Origin: Ignavibacteria bacterium
GTDB taxonomy: Bacteria; Bacteroidota; Ignavibacteria; Kapaibacteriales; Kapaibacteriaceae
Assembly: GCA_013204605.1 (NCBI GenBank)
Contig: JABMNI010000040.1
Coordinates: forward strand, 1 to 34,519
DNA: 34,519 nt
Direction: 5' to 3'
Positions 19,758 through 28,400 of the stretch are shown here, piece by piece. The notes beneath the pieces were generated by a model. That model did no database searches. It saw nothing but the letters and a program-made list of their open reading frames with translations, and was not told the DNA's origin. Numbering within the stretch: position 1 is the first letter of the stretch; each line of letters starts with the position of its first letter. Both the position numbers and the translations under genes were made by a program.

Positions 19758-20367
19758 TACTCCAGTCTCCGCTGCATTGTGCAGTGCCACTTTCCCCAAG
19801 CTGTTGTTTATTCCTTTCTTCGCTCTTACGGTGCTAGTTGTCAGTTGCAATCCATGGGTGTTCGACCTAAACAAAGACACTGGTTGGCCGGTTGAAGGAC
19901 GCATCTTGAAGAACTACGACAGTGTGGACGTGGTGTCCGGAAATGCAATTCAAATTTCAGGCGACAGTAAGATTGCAATGCGGTGTGTGAATGTAACAGA
20001 TGGTGTGTTTAGTTCCGATGTACAACTCAGATACGGCACGTTACTAACTTTGGAATTCAGGTCTACGCCATTCGATGATTCAACAAGCCTGCGCAACGGA
20101 CTCATTCTAACTATTGGTCGTGATGAAGTTAAGGCAGAACTAGACGGTAAGTCAACCACGGTTCCAACATCGCAAACCACCAACAAACCATTTATTGTCG
20201 TTATCACTCACCAGGGTAATTGGATTGATGTTGATATAGCGTGCACAAAAATTGGACGCTTCAAATCTCAAGCCCCTTCCACTCAGTGGCTGCTTGCAAA
20301 TACTAGCGCACCCGGTTCCGCGTTGTTTGTCAACCCCAGATTTGAGCCCCTTTCCATGTATTATTAA
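19750..20367 (+). CDS. Small lipoprotein, unknown function
   Basis: The start is placed at the ATG 19750, inside the last codons of the preceding gene. The longer GTG frame (from 19684) would run through that gene and adds no plausible domain. The 205-residue product has a signal with lipobox LVVSC (MSNTPVSAALCSATFPKLLF...ALTVLVVSC), followed by a short soluble domain of mixed strands (FDLNKDTGWPVEGRIL..., LILTIGRDEVKAELDGK) that could be a small jelly-roll or lectin-like fold. No family is recognised. Two AGCCCCTT octamers occur in its last third. Confidence 0.6.
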   Translation: MSNTPVSAALCSATFPKLLFIPFFALTVLVVSCNPWVFDLNKDTGWPVEGRILKNYDSVDVVSGNAIQISGDSKIAMRCVNVTDGVFSSDVQLRYGTLLTLEFRSTPFDDSTSLRNGLILTIGRDEVKAELDGKSTTVPTSQTTNKPFIVVITHQGNWIDVDIACTKIGRFKSQAPSTQWLLANTSAPGSALFVNPRFEPLSMYY

Positions 20368-20408
20368 GTCGAGTAAAAAAGTTGAGTAAAACGAAAGTTG
20401 AGTAAAAC
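20368..20408. repeat. Triple short repeat GTYGAGTAAAA before kmo
   Basis: Three near-identical copies lie between the lipoprotein stop and the kmo ATG: GTCGAGTAAAAA (20368-20379), GTTGAGTAAAAC (20381-20392) and GTTGAGTAAAAC (20397-20408). The last two each contain a TTG that could start the same reading (MSKT). This makes a partial tandem duplication of the translation-start region the simplest explanation. Confidence 0.7.
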
Positions 20409-20409
20409 A

Positions 20410-21792
20410 ATGTCGAAATCAATTACAATTGCCGGCGCGGGATTAGTTGGAAGTCTATTGGGTATCATGCTTGCTAAAAGGGGCTATATGGTGCAAATTT
20501 TTGAACGACGCGCTGATATGAGAACCGAGAGTATGTTGGCTGGTAGGTCGATAAATCTTGCGATGTCCGACCGCGGACTGATGGCCTTGGAAATGGCCGG
20601 ACTTGCAGAGGATATTCGCAAGATTGCTATCCCAATGCGAAATCGAATAATGCATGATGAGCACGGGGGCATTTCAAAGCAGCCATACGGTGTTGACGAT
20701 CAGGCCATTAACAGCGTCTCGCGCGGAGACCTGAACATGATGCTCATGACGATGGCCGAAGCCAACGGAGTTACCATCCATTTCAATGCGAGATGCCAGA
20801 GTATTGATGTCGATTCCGCAACCGCCGTATTCGGTGAAGAGCCGAATAATTTACAGACGGCTCAAAGCGATATACTTATTGGTGCCGATGGTGCCTACAG
20901 CGCCGTCCGCGATGCGTTGTTACGTACCGATAGATTTGATTACTCACAATCATATCTCGATCACGGCTACAAGGAGTTACATATTCCGCCAACACCTGAT
21001 GGTGGTTTTCAGTTGGATAAGAATGCACTTCACATTTGGCCGCGTCATAGCTTTATGATGATTGCACTTCCAAATCTTGATGGCAGTTTTACCGTAACGC
21101 TCTTTCTCGCTCATAAGGGGCCCGTAAGTTTCGAACACCTTACTACTGAGAATGCGGTTACAGAATTTTTTGCAACGCACTTTGCCGATGCAGTTCCTTT
21201 GATGCCCACATTGCTGCAAGACTTCTTTTCCAATCCGGAATCATCACTAGTAACTGTGAAGTGTTCCCCGTGGACCAGAAATAGCAACATTGTTCTTATC
21301 GGCGATGCTGCCCATGCCTTGGTACCATTCTACGGACAAGGCATGAACTGTGGTTTCGAAGATTGCCGAGTACTTATTGACTGTTTGGATTATACAAACG
21401 ATAATTGGGAACGGGCTTTACAGTTGTACGAACATCATCGTAAACCGGATGGTGACGCAATTGCCGATCTTGCTGTTCAAAATTTTATTGAAATGCGTGA
21501 CAAGGTTGCCGACAAAGATTTTCTGCGTAGGAAAAGGATTGAGGGCTTTATGTTTAAGCGTTACCCAACCAAGTTTGTGCCTCAATACACGCTGGTTACA
21601 TTCATGCCAAACGTTCCGTATTCAGAGGCAAAACGAATTGCTAAAGAACAGGATGTGTTGATGGCTAGGTTGATGAATAATCCCATCGTATATAATGAAT
21701 GGGAATCAGATGCAGGGATTAAAATAATCGACGATGAAATGGAAACCAGAAAAGAACTGGTGTATTTGCCCATTTCTCCAAGCGTGTACTAA
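20410..21792 (+). CDS. kmo: Kynurenine 3-monooxygenase (FAD-dependent)
   Basis: The enzyme hydroxylates L-kynurenine to 3-hydroxykynurenine using NADPH and O2, in tryptophan breakdown and the route to quinolinate/NAD. The 460-residue protein starts at the ATG 20410 (a TTG four codons earlier lies in a repeat). It carries the Rossmann GAGLVG (9-14), an FAD-binding ADG motif (IGADGAYSAVRDAL) and GDAAHALVPFYGQGMNCGFED (from about 298). GRSINLAMSDRGLMALE and the C-terminal helical region match kmo rather than general aromatic hydroxylases. No other kynurenine-pathway gene is in the window. Confidence 0.93.
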   Translation: MSKSITIAGAGLVGSLLGIMLAKRGYMVQIFERRADMRTESMLAGRSINLAMSDRGLMALEMAGLAEDIRKIAIPMRNRIMHDEHGGISKQPYGVDDQAINSVSRGDLNMMLMTMAEANGVTIHFNARCQSIDVDSATAVFGEEPNNLQTAQSDILIGADGAYSAVRDALLRTDRFDYSQSYLDHGYKELHIPPTPDGGFQLDKNALHIWPRHSFMMIALPNLDGSFTVTLFLAHKGPVSFEHLTTENAVTEFFATHFADAVPLMPTLLQDFFSNPESSLVTVKCSPWTRNSNIVLIGDAAHALVPFYGQGMNCGFEDCRVLIDCLDYTNDNWERALQLYEHHRKPDGDAIADLAVQNFIEMRDKVADKDFLRRKRIEGFMFKRYPTKFVPQYTLVTFMPNVPYSEAKRIAKEQDVLMARLMNNPIVYNEWESDAGIKIIDDEMETRKELVYLPISPSVY

Positions 21793-22030
21793 CGCTGAAT
21801 ACCTGCGAATGGGATTTCGCAATGTCACTTCTGACTATCTGCAAAAACTGCCAATGAATTTTAGACAAGTACATTGCATACTTCGGATATGATTTGAGTC
21901 AGTCGTGATTTGTGAAAAGTAAGTGAAAACGTGAAAATTTTTGATTATGTCCAATTCTTACATACGATCTATACGTGTGGTTGGATGGGGACCACAGAAG
22001 TGGGTACGACACAAGCTTAACATGTATTTG

Positions 22031-22141
22031 CTAGTCAGGGTACGGCGATTTAGGCATCGTGATGTATTCATCATCCTGACCTCTAACAGGGTTCAATGCT
22101 GTTAATACTAGCAAACTCACTATCAGAAAGCGTTTCATCAT
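22031..22141 (-). pseudogene. Orphan signal-peptide fragment (36 aa), probable remnant of a secreted-protein gene
   Basis: From the ATG at 22141 the frame reads MMKRFLIVSLLVLTALNPVR then GQDDEYITMPKSPYPD and stops. This is a textbook signal peptide followed at once by a stop. The mature start, QDDEYITMPKSPYP, resembles that of the 593-residue protein encoded at 23630-25411 (QEDYIKVFPNPL). The simplest reading is the 5' end of a broken paralogue left beside the insertion sequence. A genuine small secreted peptide is a less likely alternative. Confidence 0.4.
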
Positions 22142-22350
22142 GGTAACAGCAAAACTTTCTTATACATCGTGTCTTGCAAAATAGTTATAATCTCCAATGC
22201 AGCCGCTACAATCATGGCGCTCCTTCTATGTAAATATCCAAATGTGTCCGACCCAAAGTGGTTGGAAATATGTTATGGTTTGAACAACACAGTACTGCTC
22301 ATCCTTCTATTAGAGGTCCATGGTAAACCAAGGCCGCAAGTTCATATTAG

Positions 22351-22424
22351 AACGTGAGGGCGCACTCTACGGAAAGCGGTCACTGCAAGCAGGCCGCAAG
22401 GGGCGACTAGCATACCCTCACGTT
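22351..22424. ncRNA. Long inverted repeat, possible structured RNA of the IS110-like element
   Basis: AACGTGAGGG (22351-22360) and its exact complement CCCTCACGTT (22415-22424) bracket 54 bases. Inside, GCGG...CCGC with an inner CTG(CAAG)CAG can form a second hairpin. It lies 27 bases past the stop of the transposase, in the 3' non-coding part where IS1111-group members of the IS110 family keep their bridge RNA. It could instead be a terminator or a subterminal repeat. No T-tract follows on either strand. The assignment as RNA is inference. Confidence 0.3.
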
Positions 22425-22451
22425 AGACAGTAGTGTTAGTATTGATTATCG

Positions 22452-23537
22452 TTATTGTTTCGAGGACTGCTCCACGTATGGTTGGGAATTTTTCAAAACA
22501 GTATATATCGTATTGAGAAGTTTTCTTGCGACGTAGATAATGGCAACCTGTGACGGTCGATTCTTCCGCTTCTCGATGTGGGCGGCCCTGAATCTGTCGC
22601 TAGACCTTGCTGCCATCCAAGCAGATTGGACCAAGGCCACGCGTAGTTCTTGCTGAGCGCGGTGCTGCATTGGCATCGATCGGTCTGACGAGCCGCTCTG
22701 ATGCCGCATCGGTACTAGGCCTACGTAACTAGCTAAATGGTCGATTGTGCGGAATCGTGATATCGGATTCAATTCGGTTAGTATAGTAATAGCCGTTAGT
22801 CTACCTATGCCAGGTATCGTACACAAGAGATCCATATCATCTGCGTACCTTGGACTAGAGGCCAATTCATTAATCCGCCGCAAATGCTTCTGGTACGCTA
22901 TCTCTGAAGTCTCGAGATTCTCTAGCATGATCCCAAATGTAGTCTGCGCCGATGCGCTGGGTAACGTTCTCATTCCGAGCCAAGCCCTCAATGGCTTCGA
23001 CCAATGCGACGTATCCAATTCATCTGGTATGTGTATGCCGTATCTGTGAATAAACATCTTAATGCGTGTCTTGTGTTTGGACACTTCCTGACGCAGGCGC
23101 GAACGATACCGAACAAGATCTCGATCGCCAAGTTGTTCATCGCTCGGCACATAAATCTTTCGAAGTGTTTCTGATTTGAGAGCCTTGCAAATCTTCATAC
23201 TGTCTGATCGGTCGCTTTTCGTTGTGCGCTCCTTATTCGTTGTTGGAATGTCCGCGGCATTGACCACGATGGTTTCTACTCCAAGTGCATTCAACTGCTT
23301 ACACAACGCAAATCCACTAAATCCAGCTTCATAAGCTGCCGTCAATTGTTTGCCCGGATACTTTCTCTTCACTTTTCGAATGTACTCTTCCATTATATTG
23401 GATCGAATATGCGCTTGTGCCAGAACTATATGCTGTGACATCAACGTTACGTCAATATGTTTTTTATGAACATCCATTCCGATGTATATTCGATTCGAAT
23501 TGTCATTCTCTTTCGTAGCTTGACTCATTGGCCGCAT
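22452..23537 (-). CDS. IS110-family transposase (DEDD recombinase)
   Basis: The start at 23537 is preferred because GGAGG stands just upstream; a further ATG at 23573 would add 12 Asn-rich residues. The 361-residue protein has the RuvC-like DEDD residues Asp22 (IYIGMDVHK), Glu70 (AAYEAGFSG), Asp109 and Asp112 (TTKSDRSD). The C-terminal transposase-20 domain has CTIPGIGRLTAITILTE and the SGSS serine block at 281-284. The family moves by RNA-guided (bridge RNA) recombination without classical terminal repeats. All catalytic positions are intact, so it may be active. Non-coding DNA is short upstream (92 bp) and long downstream (about 660 bp), which resembles the IS1111 subgroup. Confidence 0.93.
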   Translation of the reverse strand: MRPMSQATKENDNSNRIYIGMDVHKKHIDVTLMSQHIVLAQAHIRSNIMEEYIRKVKRKYPGKQLTAAYEAGFSGFALCKQLNALGVETIVVNAADIPTTNKERTTKSDRSDSMKICKALKSETLRKIYVPSDEQLGDRDLVRYRSRLRQEVSKHKTRIKMFIHRYGIHIPDELDTSHWSKPLRAWLGMRTLPSASAQTTFGIMLENLETSEIAYQKHLRRINELASSPRYADDMDLLCTIPGIGRLTAITILTELNPISRFRTIDHLASYVGLVPMRHQSGSSDRSMPMQHRAQQELRVALVQSAWMAARSSDRFRAAHIEKRKNRPSQVAIIYVARKLLNTIYTVLKNSQPYVEQSSKQ

Positions 23538-23629
23538 GATTCCTCCGTTTAGATTGTTGTTGTTGGTATTCACAACCTACGACGGTTTCAGAATCATGTG
23601 GCTTTTTATTTAACATACGCTCTTCGGGG

Positions 23630-25411
23630 CTACTTTTGATTAAACTGATACAGCTCTCCGTGCAAAACGGAATACACACGCAGTACCTTGCCTTGTATAT
23701 CGCGTACCATTAAAAAACCGTTGTTCACATTTTCAGAAAGCGACAGTAACTCGGAGCGGTTGTCGATGTTTGCGCCTCGTACTATAAAGCGTCCGTTGAG
23801 GTCCACAATATCGCAGGTGACAGAAGCTTCGGGCCATGCTATGGTGGAGGCATCGTTTATGCCTGTGCCTACGATTTCTATCGTATCGGTTACCGTGGCA
23901 CACCAGTTCCTAGTCATCACTACTGCGTGGTAGCGTCCGGGTATAGGGTCAAGTAATTCTAACGCACTTCTTCCATCCAGCTCTTCCCAAGGTAGAGGCG
24001 AGCCGTTGCGGTACCACTTCATTAGTGCTATGTGTGGTTTTGTTTCTGGTGTTGCCTCGAGCAATGTACCCGTTATGGGCTTGGCTATGTAGTGCTGATA
24101 GAGCTTTATATTGAATTCGTTTTGGTTTCGAATATCGGCGCAGTAAATGGTATCGATAAAACTGCCATCGGTTGCTACCATCGTGAAACGACCCGTAAAG
24201 CCTGGTTCACGCACAAATGTTACAAGGTCCGACAGTTCACGTTGTATTCGACCGGCTATACTCATTCCTGCATTGTTGGAATACGTAAACGTCACCTTGT
24301 GTCTGTTCTCTCCTCGAACAACTAACTGTATTGTATCGCACGAATACAGAAGGTCATCTATCTTGAACGGACGTACTGTTATGGGAGTGATAGATGTAAT
24401 GAATATTGAATCTGGCATACCGTCCGACATCATAAATGTCCGGCCATCCGGAAGGTGGGCTGAATAGTATGGTCTTGCAATGGTGTGTAGTGGAGGTGAA
24501 TTCTTTGGCGAGCAGTACTTATTGGTGTCTAGGCTATATTTTTCATAGTATTCACTAAGTGTTGAATGAATAATTCCGCAATAGGTTATTGTATAGAGTG
24601 TGTCCGGCGTTTCGACATAACTATCACTCGAAGCACGAGATTTTGTTGCAATACTATCCAATCCGTCTATATCTATAAAATAGTTAGTGTTGTCGAACCT
24701 ACTTCTGACGTTGTTAATGTATCGTCCGAATATTGTTGGTGTTGAGTTGTAATTTTCACTTAAGCTGAACAGCGTATCCCAACTAACTCCTAGATCTGAA
24801 GTCTTCATCAAGTGTGGATAAGTGCTTTCGCCAGTTTCATACAACACTCTACCATCCTGTGATACGATCATTTTTCGCGCGCTCTCTATTCGAATTGGCA
24901 ACAGTCTAACATGATGCAGATTCTGCGCAGGCCACCAGATGTGTAACGGCTCCGAGCCCCCCCACGATACATATACGCCTGCAGGGTGACGGATGATACC
25001 ATCAGTATCTGTATAGTAAAATGAATCTACAATCTCCTTAGCACCATCCATGGGGTCATAGCGCATAACATACTTTCTGTATGGTCTAAAGCGCCGATCG
25101 TAATCTTTATAGTAGTACCACTTGCCATCTGGTAGTACTACAGGGTCGCAGTCCTTGTTATCAAATCCATTTTCAAACTCATTTAAACCCCCATTGGGCA
25201 GCAAGGACCAGGTAAGAGTTTCAGTATTCATCGTATAGTTGAATATTGCAATTGTTGCATCATCCGTTACAATTGGTCTCCAAATGCCACTATAAGGTAT
25301 TGGTGTGTCGTTTAGTGGATTTGGGAACACCTTTATGTAGTCCTCTTGACAGGTAGCGCTGAAGCTACATAGAAACAAGAACGAAACCACTATGTTTACA
25401 GTACTTCTCAT
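23630..25411 (-). CDS. Secreted BNR/sialidase-repeat-like protein, probable T9SS cargo
   Basis: The 593-residue product has a signal peptide (STVNIVVSFLFLCSFSATC-Q). A region of propeller-like repeats contains an Asp-box-type motif (KTSDLGVSWDTLF) and other DGxxYY/DGR strands. A Cys-containing Ig-like part follows, and the C-terminal 75 residues (CDIVDLNGRFIVRG ... NGFLMVRDIQGKVLRVYS) resemble a type A T9SS sorting domain, although weakly. No enzyme active site is evident. Its ATG overlaps the stop of the giant subtilase by four bases (ATGA), so its translation is probably coupled to that gene and would follow its phase state. Confidence 0.65.
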   Translation of the reverse strand: MRSTVNIVVSFLFLCSFSATCQEDYIKVFPNPLNDTPIPYSGIWRPIVTDDATIAIFNYTMNTETLTWSLLPNGGLNEFENGFDNKDCDPVVLPDGKWYYYKDYDRRFRPYRKYVMRYDPMDGAKEIVDSFYYTDTDGIIRHPAGVYVSWGGSEPLHIWWPAQNLHHVRLLPIRIESARKMIVSQDGRVLYETGESTYPHLMKTSDLGVSWDTLFSLSENYNSTPTIFGRYINNVRSRFDNTNYFIDIDGLDSIATKSRASSDSYVETPDTLYTITYCGIIHSTLSEYYEKYSLDTNKYCSPKNSPPLHTIARPYYSAHLPDGRTFMMSDGMPDSIFITSITPITVRPFKIDDLLYSCDTIQLVVRGENRHKVTFTYSNNAGMSIAGRIQRELSDLVTFVREPGFTGRFTMVATDGSFIDTIYCADIRNQNEFNIKLYQHYIAKPITGTLLEATPETKPHIALMKWYRNGSPLPWEELDGRSALELLDPIPGRYHAVVMTRNWCATVTDTIEIVGTGINDASTIAWPEASVTCDIVDLNGRFIVRGANIDNRSELLSLSENVNNGFLMVRDIQGKVLRVYSVLHGELYQFNQK

Positions 25412-28400
25412 GGCAGCAATAGAGGTAAAGTATGTTGCTCATAACCACTCATCACTCTTAGCAGAACCGCACCACGGTATTCCTCAATATTTACAAATGC
25501 AGAGGTATTGCTTAGCAGCTCAAAAGTTTGCTGTGACAGTAGTTGACCTATCACAGAAACTACCTGAACCTGCACTGTTCGATTATGCTTGCCAATATTT
25601 TCAACAAGTAGAGCATTAACCTGTGAGTAAGAAACTCTCAATGAACCAACAGTTGCTGTTTGCTGTGGTTGCCGTCCTGCCCTTTTTCCAAACTCCTCTT
25701 CTTCAAAGTACTGCAGACGGGAAACCTCCGTAGCATTTGTAACCATCGTAGCAATGTTAGCTGATGTTGCTGAATCGTAGGAATGCATTACGTTACTTCG
25801 AACTATATCCAGCAATGACGTAACCGAAAACGTGTCGATTTCTGAGCATGGCCAGCCATTCACATCCAGTGAATCAATCCTGGCCATAGCTTCCTGGTGT
25901 CTATTTGAGACATCCAAGGAATAGATGCCCGCGGTAAGTGCCTTCATTCTTACATAGCATGGTAACAAAGTATCGGCTATAACGGAGTCACAGGCTGCTT
26001 CGAACAAAATGTTATATGTAATGTCTTGTAAGATGGTGACGATTTCCAAAGCAGCAACCACGGCATCGAATCTTTGTTCTGCTCCAAGATTAATGTTGTT
26101 CATCCATACAATTGCCGTATCCAAATCGGCAATTCTGAATTCATTTGGTCGGTAGCCATCATAATACCGAATGTCAACGTCTGAGTCTCGGTAGAGATAG
26201 GAAGGGCAATGCACTTCCCAACCTCCAACTAGTGCCGAGCACGCTGGCTCTGTTACGTCATGCACGTTTAGAATATCTCCGACTATATCAAACAGTCCCG
26301 GTTCATATCTTACAGCATTTATCTCCACTGCAGGGTTACTGGCAGATGTGCTAATCCATTCGTTGTTGTTTACACGGACAGTTTTGACAACATTTCTGGT
26401 GTCGGGAGACTCATCCAATTGTCGATGAAGGTGGTATTGGCTTCCTTTGTCAATCCTGTTATAACCACACTCAACCAAGAGGTTTGCATACAACGTCACA
26501 TCGAAGTCATAGGAAAAGTTGACTCTTGGTACGGCACTGGAGAACGATTTGAAAAGAAAGGGATTATCATTTACCCTTGTACCATCCATATCTAGATCAT
26601 TTCTGCCTTCGTGTTCATGACGAACAATCCAGTAGTTCTCTGTTGGGAAAAACCTAGTTTTTGAGTCAACCAGTATCTGGGTGCCATTAGTAGCGCGTAA
26701 ACCGGATTTTGCATTCACAATGTCATTTCCACGCATTAGCAGATTACCTGAATTCTCATGCGAAATGGCATTTCCCATAAACTCAGCATTCTCTTCAAAG
26801 AAAGCCTCTGTGGAGGCTATCAACGGCTTTCCAAAGTCATTATCATATACTCTGCTGAACAGAGAGTTCTTTAAATTCACACCAAGTCGCGTTTCGCCAA
26901 AGCGGTTTAAACAAATCTGGTTTGTACTCAGCTGATCTGAAAAACCCGTCAAACTATACACCACCGTGTTCGAGCTAAACTCATTGAAACCGCTACTAAT
27001 ACAGGAAACTCCTGACGCTAGATATGCAAACTTTGAGGCCTGTACTTTTACGTGGGAAAGCTTGGTCGTGGCAATGCCGCTCACTTCAGGGAAATTCTCT
27101 AAATACTCTCCACTACTATTCTCCAATGGCTTCCTATAATAGTAGAATGTATTCCACTTACCATCAGGGTCCTTAAACAAACAGCTAGAAATCTTCACTG
27201 TTCTGATGCGCGATTCAACATCCTGTGCGTTTATCTCTGGGTGAGCTTGTAGGTCTAAGTTGTAGTAAACAGACAGCATAGCACCATCCCTTACAAAACC
27301 ACTAAGCCCCTTAACCTGATTCCGATTCATAAGGAAGTCTGAGTGAGCAATTTCTCCAAAACCATCATTAGTCTGGTTGCTAAAGCCGTTAATGATAGGC
27401 GCATTCACGAGGTCAACATAGACATTGCTGAATTTGGCGTTGTGGGCACGAAAACCCGTGAACACTTTGGCTAGTGGATCGTTGCCCGTGAGTCCCGTAA
27501 ATGGGTTTTGCACCGTTTTGATCACCAGACGTGGAACAGCTGGTTGCTCGTAACATTGGCCATCGAATATAATGGCATTTACTTCTGACTTCGACTGCGG
27601 ATTTAACCCTTCTACAAGGATCCTGCCTTCGGTTTCGAATTTTGCATTTGGCTGTGCTGCCAATTGAAGAATCGATTGATTATCGACTCTAATTGTAGAA
27701 TTTCTGCTACCTTCGAGTCCTCCCAACGAAAGTGTATCCTGTTGCGTAAGATTGATGGCAGCGTTCTCGAGTAACTTGAGTTTTGCATGTGATAGATCGA
27801 CGTGATTATTACCAACATTCGGAAACATAAAAACTGAGGTGGCAGGGGCAGTAGCAGCAGGTATTTCCACAACAGGTAATTCTGTGGTTCCAATTACAGG
27901 ATCGATACTGGCACGACCTATAACTGATATTTTTCCGGTTCCTTCTACCTTTAATGACCTAACATGAATGCCTGAGCTAAAGGGTGCCGACGAAATAAAT
28001 TCAATTTCGCCACCACTTTGTACGAGAACGTCGGCATCGATGTTGACAGAACGCGAATTGTTCTTGACTCTGATTTTGCCACCGTTACCAACGATGACCT
28101 TTCTACCTTGCGCTACAGCAACAATATCACAGCCGTAATCTAGGTCCAACACCGCTCCGTTAGTAATAACAAGATCCTTGCTACCTTGTAGTAAAATTGA
28201 TGCTGCCGGATAGACCCTTGTAACACCAGTGGTTGCAAAAACTGGTTCGGCGTTGTTTTGAAACTCTACTTTTCCAAATACTTTGCACTCTTCGTTGCTT
28301 GTTGGTGAGAATTGTATAGTGCCACTCTTGAACACAACATCCCCAAGGGTTAGGTTACCTACTATTGACCCACTACCCTGCAAAAAGCCACTGAACATGA

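Larger units (their letters stand above)
21793..22451. other. 660-bp non-coding stretch between kmo and the IS110 transposase
   Basis: No full-length gene is seen here. A weak hairpin (TGCGAA ... TTCGCA at about 21804-21821) follows the kmo stop and may act as a terminator. The stretch contains the orphan signal-peptide ORF at 22031-22141 (minus), a direct repeat AGGCCGCAAG at 22331-22340 and 22391-22400, and a 10-bp perfect inverted repeat at 22351-22424. A 62-codon plus-strand reading frame at 22169-22357 shows no convincing start or domain. Part of this DNA probably belongs to the IS110-like element, but the element's edges cannot be set. Confidence 0.6.
22340..23629 (-). mobile_element. 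IS110-like insertion sequence, approximate extent
   Basis: The element is inferred from the intact transposase and the flanking non-coding DNA between two genes that otherwise run on without it. The right edge cannot lie much beyond 23629, where the stop of the BNR-like gene begins. The left edge is set loosely to include the inverted repeat at 22351-22424. No terminal inverted repeats or target duplications were found, as expected for this family, so the limits are only guesses. Confidence 0.35.

Noticed and set aside
22169-22357. 62-codon plus-strand frame before the inverted repeat
   Set aside because: It has a hydrophobic middle but no RBS, no recognisable domain and an atypical composition; it is probably chance.
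22452-23629. Terminal inverted repeats or target duplications of the IS110-like element
   Set aside because: I looked for matching ends on both sides and found none convincing; the family normally lacks them, so the edges are left open.
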